Below are positions 6,216-8,692 of a stretch of 8,692 nt of DNA, one piece after another. The notes below the pieces were generated by a model that saw only the letters and a list, made by a program, of their open reading frames with translations, was not told the origin of the DNA and searched no databases. Location: NCBI GenBank assembly GCA_050747865.1, contig JBOGJI010000033.1, forward strand, positions 1 to 8,692, read 5' to 3'. Every line of letters starts with the position of its first letter. Positions within the stretch are counted from its first letter, which is position 1. The position numbers and the translations under genes were made by a program. This DNA is from JBOGJI01 sp050747865 (GTDB lineage Bacteria; Acidobacteriota; Thermoanaerobaculia; Multivoradales; JAHEKO01).

Positions 6216-6775
6216 TCGGCACCGACACTTTGCTGTCGCTCTGCCTCGGGCTCGGCCTCGCGGCCGCCTGCGGCTTCCGTATCTTCGTGCCGCTCCTGAT
6301 CCTCAATCTCGCCGCGCGCGGCGGCTACGTCGAGTTCGGCGGCAGCTTCGAGTTGCTGGCCTCCACGCCGGCGCTGGTTGCCTTCGCCGTCGCCACCCTG
6401 CTCGAGATCGCCGCCTACTACATCCCCGCCGTGGATCACGTGCTGGACACCGTGGCCAGCCCGCTGGCGGTGGTCGCCGGCGTGCTGGTCAGCGCCTCGG
6501 TGATCACCGGCATGGACCCCTTCCTCAAGTGGACCCTGGCGCTCATCGCAGGGGGCGGTCTGGCGGGGGCCGTGCAGGTGGTCACTGCCGGGACCCGGGG
6601 CATCTCCGGGCTCACCACCCTGGGGCTGGGCAATCCGGCGGTGGCCACCGCCGAGGCGGCCGGCGCCACCGGCCTGTCGCTGATCGCCCTGATCCTTCCG
6701 GTGCTCGCCGTCGTCCTCGTGCTGCTGCTGCTCGTGTACGTGGTGCGCCGCGTGCGGCGGCGTAGAACAGCCTGA
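6212..6775 (+). CDS. DUF4126-family integral membrane protein
   Basis: This 187-residue membrane protein closely resembles the DUF4126 family, whose function is unknown. Hydrophobic segments lie at about 6-34, 52-71, 80-98, 105-125 and 150-178. Features I associate with the family are AAACGFRIFVPLL (17-29), LEIAAYYIPAVDHVLD (64-79), ASPLAVVAG (82-90), a Gly-rich GGGLAGAVQ (114-122) and GLGNP (138-142). The C-terminus is a short basic tail (VRRVRRRR), which by the positive-inside rule should be cytoplasmic. The start ATG at 6212 overlaps the rpiB TGA in an ATGA and has GGAGG 4 bases upstream. Co-translation with rpiB does not prove a shared job, and no reaction or substrate can be proposed from the sequence. 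A strong hairpin starts at its stop codon. Confidence 0.9.
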   Translation: MIGTDTLLSLCLGLGLAAACGFRIFVPLLILNLAARGGYVEFGGSFELLASTPALVAFAVATLLEIAAYYIPAVDHVLDTVASPLAVVAGVLVSASVITGMDPFLKWTLALIAGGGLAGAVQVVTAGTRGISGLTTLGLGNPAVATAEAAGATGLSLIALILPVLAVVLVLLLLVYVVRRVRRRRTA

Positions 6776-6806
6776 GCGCAGTGGAGGCGGGTTCCGCCTC
6801 CGCGCT
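6775..6806 (+). terminator. GC-rich hairpin after the DUF4126 gene, no U-tract
   Basis: GGAGGCGG (6783-6790) pairs perfectly with CCGCCTCC (6794-6801) across a 3-base loop. The stem continues as AGCGC (6775-6779) with GCGCT (6802-6806) after a 3-base bulge (6780-6782), giving 13 pairs. No run of T follows, so it is not a classical intrinsic terminator. It could be a U-less terminator, a processing or stability element, or a partial attenuator between the DUF4126 and protease genes. Confidence 0.5.
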
Positions 6807-6821
6807 GCCGCGCCGCTCCGC

Positions 6822-6827
6822 TAGACT
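6822..6827 (+). promoter_or_regulatory. Possible -10 element (TAGACT) of the M48 protease gene
   Basis: TAGACT lies 34 bases before the start codon, in the gap behind the hairpin, which leaves room for a leader containing the Shine-Dalgarno. No -35 match is visible upstream because that space is taken by the hairpin. Motif match only. Confidence 0.3.
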
Positions 6828-6847
6828 GACCCCGGAAAGAGAGGCCA

Positions 6848-6854
6848 GAGGAGG
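6848..6854 (+). promoter_or_regulatory. Strong Shine-Dalgarno GAGGAGG of the M48 protease gene
   Basis: GAGGAGG sits 7 bases before the ATG at 6862. It decides the start: the longer reading from a GTG at 6781 would run through the hairpin and place 27 extra residues before the lipoprotein signal. Confidence 0.85.
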
Positions 6855-6861
6855 CCGAACG

Positions 6862-8313
6862 ATGAGACATCTCGCAGCCCGCAATCTCGTTCTCGGTGGT
6901 GCGGTGGCCGCCGGGCTGGCGATCGCCGCCTGCAGCGTCAACCCGGCGACGGGGGAGCGCCAGCTCACCCTGATCAGCGAGCAGCAGGAGCTGGCGATGG
7001 GGGCGGAGTACCACGAGCAGGTGCTCGCCAGCATGCCGCGGCTGGAGGACGAGGCGATCCAGCAGTACGTGGCGGCGTTGGGTCAGCGGCTGGCGGCGGC
7101 ATCCGAGAGGCCGTCCCTGCCCTGGACCTTCGTGGTGCTCGACGATCCGGCGGTCAACGCCTTCGCGATCCCGGGCGGGCACATCTACATCACCCGCGGG
7201 ATCCTCACCCACTTCAACTCGGAGGCCGAGCTGGCCTCGGTCCTCGGGCATGAGATCGGGCACGTCACCGGCCGCCACTCGGTCGAGCAAATGAGCAAGC
7301 AGCAGCTGCTGAGCATCGGCCTCGGGGTCGGCATGATCTTGAGCCCCGAGGCCGCGCAGCTCGGCGATCTCGCCCAGCTCGGCGCCGGGCTGCTGGTGCT
7401 GCGCTTCGGGCGCCAGGACGAGCTGGAGGCCGACCGCCTGGGCCTGCGCTACATGGCGGGAGCCGACTACGACCCCGACGAGATGTCCAAGGTCTTCCAG
7501 ACCTTGGGCCGGGTCAGCGACGCGGTGAGCGGCGGCCAGCGCCTGCCCAACTGGCTCTCGACGCACCCCAATCCGGCCGACCGCTTCACGCGCATCGAAG
7601 CCGAGAAGGCGGCCCTGGGCGCCGCGGGAACGGTCGTCGGCCGCGACGAGTACCTGGATCGCATCGACGGCATGGTGTACGGCAGCGATCCGCGGCAGGG
7701 GTATTTCGTCGGTCAGGCCTTCTACCACCCGGACATGAAGTTCCAGATCACCTTCCCCAGCGGCTGGAAGACCGCCAACCAGACGCAGCGGGTGGTCGCC
7801 GCCTCCCCGCAGCAGGATGCCCTGGTGCAGCTCTCGCTCGCCGGCGCCAGCCCGGCGCAGGAGGCCGCCCGCAAGTTCGTCGCCCAGCAAGGGATTACCG
7901 CGGGGTCGCCCCGCGGGCTGACCGTGCACGGCATCCAGGGTGTGGGGGCCCCCTTCACCGCCACCTCGAACCAGCAGGAGGTGGCGGGCATGGCCGTGTT
8001 CCTGGACTACGGGGAACGCACCTTCCAGCTCCTCGGCTACACGCCTCGCACCGCCTGGGACGGCCGCAAGGGCGAGCTGACCGGCGCCATCGACAGCTTC
8101 CGCGCGTTGACCGACCGCCGCTACCTGGACGTCGAGCCGGCAAGAGTCGACCTGGTGCGGCTGTCCGCGCCGACGTCGGTGGAGAGCTTCGCCGCGCGCT
8201 ACCCCTCGTCGACCTCCGCCGACGAGCTGGCGATCCTCAACGGGGTCGACCCCGGCGGGACCATCCCGGCCGGCGAGGCGAAGCGGATCGTCGGCGGCGA
8301 GCTGCCGAAGTAA
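6862..8313 (+). CDS. M48-family metalloprotease, lipoprotein, with C-terminal LysM-like region
   Basis: This 483-residue zinc protease is probably anchored by lipid in the envelope, where it would act in protein quality control like BepA. A lipoprotein signal ends in IAAC with Cys24, followed by NPATGERQLTLISEQQE, a typical start for periplasmic M48 proteins. The catalytic HEIGH is at 130-134, with DELEAD giving the third zinc ligand E187 and D191. FAIPGGHIYITRGIL (101-115) is the conserved strand and edge before it. STHPNPADR (233-241) holds H235, which probably matches the His246 switch of BepA. Residues about 265-410 (FYHPDMKFQITFPSGW onward) form a separate domain that I would compare with MOG1/PsbP-like folds. 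The last 65 residues (VESFAARYPSS, LAILNGV, IPAGEAKRIVGG) look LysM-like and may bind the cell wall. The family tag is firm; substrates are unknown. It converges with the vWA gene after 6 bp. Confidence 0.95.
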   Translation: MRHLAARNLVLGGAVAAGLAIAACSVNPATGERQLTLISEQQELAMGAEYHEQVLASMPRLEDEAIQQYVAALGQRLAAASERPSLPWTFVVLDDPAVNAFAIPGGHIYITRGILTHFNSEAELASVLGHEIGHVTGRHSVEQMSKQQLLSIGLGVGMILSPEAAQLGDLAQLGAGLLVLRFGRQDELEADRLGLRYMAGADYDPDEMSKVFQTLGRVSDAVSGGQRLPNWLSTHPNPADRFTRIEAEKAALGAAGTVVGRDEYLDRIDGMVYGSDPRQGYFVGQAFYHPDMKFQITFPSGWKTANQTQRVVAASPQQDALVQLSLAGASPAQEAARKFVAQQGITAGSPRGLTVHGIQGVGAPFTATSNQQEVAGMAVFLDYGERTFQLLGYTPRTAWDGRKGELTGAIDSFRALTDRRYLDVEPARVDLVRLSAPTSVESFAARYPSSTSADELAILNGVDPGGTIPAGEAKRIVGGELPK

Positions 8314-8319
8314 CGGCCG

Positions 8320-8692
8320 CTATCGCACGCGCCGGCGGCGGTTGCGGATGTAGTCGGCGAGGACGAACTCGCCGAGGTCGTACGGCGAGGCGAAGTAGGC
8401 GCGGCCGCGGTTGATCCGGGTCAGCTTGTCGACGAACTCGGTGAGCAGGGGATCGGTGGCCAGCATGAAGGTGGTGATGACGATGCGCCGCCGGCGGCAG
8501 CGATCGGCCTCCTCCAGCGTGCGGTTGACGATCTTCATGTCCAGGCCGAACGAGTTCGTGTAGAGGCGGCCGTTCTCCGTGAGCGCGGATGGCTTGCCAT
8601 CCGTGATCATGAAGATCTGTTTGTTGTTGTGCTTGCGTCGGCGGAGGATCTGCTGCGCGAGCTGCAATCCGGCTTTCGTGTTCGTATGGTAC
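8320..8692 (-). CDS. vWA-domain protein, C-terminal part (COG4867-like; start outside window)
   Basis: The minus-strand frame is open from base 8691 to the TAG at 8320-8322, giving the last 123 or so residues of a longer protein. Internal TTG codons such as the one at 8667 are not its start, because the conserved sequence continues upstream as YHTNTKAGL. That TNT segment carries the MIDAS threonine of von Willebrand factor A domains, and IFMITDGKP has the MIDAS aspartate; the D-x-S-x-S motif would lie upstream, outside the window. GRLYTNSFGLD, then VITTFMLATDP, then FVDKLTRINRGRAYFASP and a final LADYIRNRRRRVR match the COG4867-like proteins I know, often encoded near a MoxR- or Mg-chelatase-like AAA+ ATPase. 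The partner cannot be seen here. It ends 6 bp from the protease stop codon. Confidence 0.9.
   Translation of the reverse strand, partial: YHTNTKAGLQLAQQILRRRKHNNKQIFMITDGKPSALTENGRLYTNSFGLDMKIVNRTLEEADRCRRRRIVITTFMLATDPLLTEFVDKLTRINRGRAYFASPYDLGEFVLADYIRNRRRRVR

Noticed and set aside
6781..6861. An upstream GTG start for the M48 gene
   Set aside because: It would add 27 residues before the lipoprotein signal and run through the hairpin; the ATG at 6862 has GAGGAGG at ideal spacing.
6436..7929. A 497-codon open frame on the minus strand across the DUF4126 and protease genes
   Set aside because: It covers two well-supported genes and the hairpin gap, and has no recognisable domain; it is a GC-driven shadow.
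8320..8667. A complete small 115-residue gene starting at TTG 8667
   Set aside because: The frame stays open to the window edge and the upstream residues complete a vWA MIDAS segment, so this is the end of a larger gene.

Overview
The window is an ordinary-looking, very GC-rich bacterial chromosome segment with eight protein-coding genes packed almost end to end. I see no tRNA, rRNA, CRISPR array, insertion sequence or phage gene. Several traits suggest a GC-rich, Gram-negative soil or aquatic lineage, with Acidobacteriota (Thermoanaerobaculia-like) as my best guess. These traits are the Q-N-L-L-G-E-Q version of the MurJ loop, an FmdB protein with a long acidic tail, a vWA protein of the COG4867 kind, and an LVIVD-repeat exoprotein with choice-of-anchor domains. 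The lineage is an inference from family resemblance and was not tested.

Left block, minus strand (4003 down to 1). A zinc-ribbon FmdB-type regulator is followed after 3 bp by a Sir2-family NAD-dependent lysine deacylase. After a further 58 bp comes a large secreted protein of at least 875 residues that leaves the window at base 1. The secreted protein has a signal peptide, about 13 LVIVD-type repeats, an ASH (choice-of-anchor D) domain, a second short beta domain and the start of a choice-of-anchor J domain. The whole block may be one transcription unit. A 60-bp divergent intergenic region (4004-4063) separates it from the right block.

Right block, plus strand (4064 to 8313). The order is murJ (lipid II flippase), rpiB (ribose-5-phosphate isomerase B), a DUF4126 membrane protein and a lipoprotein M48 metalloprotease. 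murJ and rpiB are 13 bp apart, and rpiB overlaps the DUF4126 gene by an ATGA. A strong GC hairpin without a U-tract begins at the DUF4126 stop codon, and the protease gene follows with its own strong Shine-Dalgarno sequence. At the right edge, converging after only 6 bp, is the C-terminal part of a vWA-domain protein on the minus strand.

The genes do not form one recognisable pathway: they cover envelope synthesis (MurJ), envelope quality control (M48), central carbon metabolism (RpiB) and protein deacylation (Sir2). I did not find a convincing undescribed system. The most interesting points are residue-level. The Sir2 has the Tyr-x-x-Arg signature of desuccinylases. The RpiB uses the Ser/Glu active-site version rather than Cys. 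The MurJ lacks several charged residues that are essential in E. coli MurJ. The LVIVD protein has an unusually regular repeat array.
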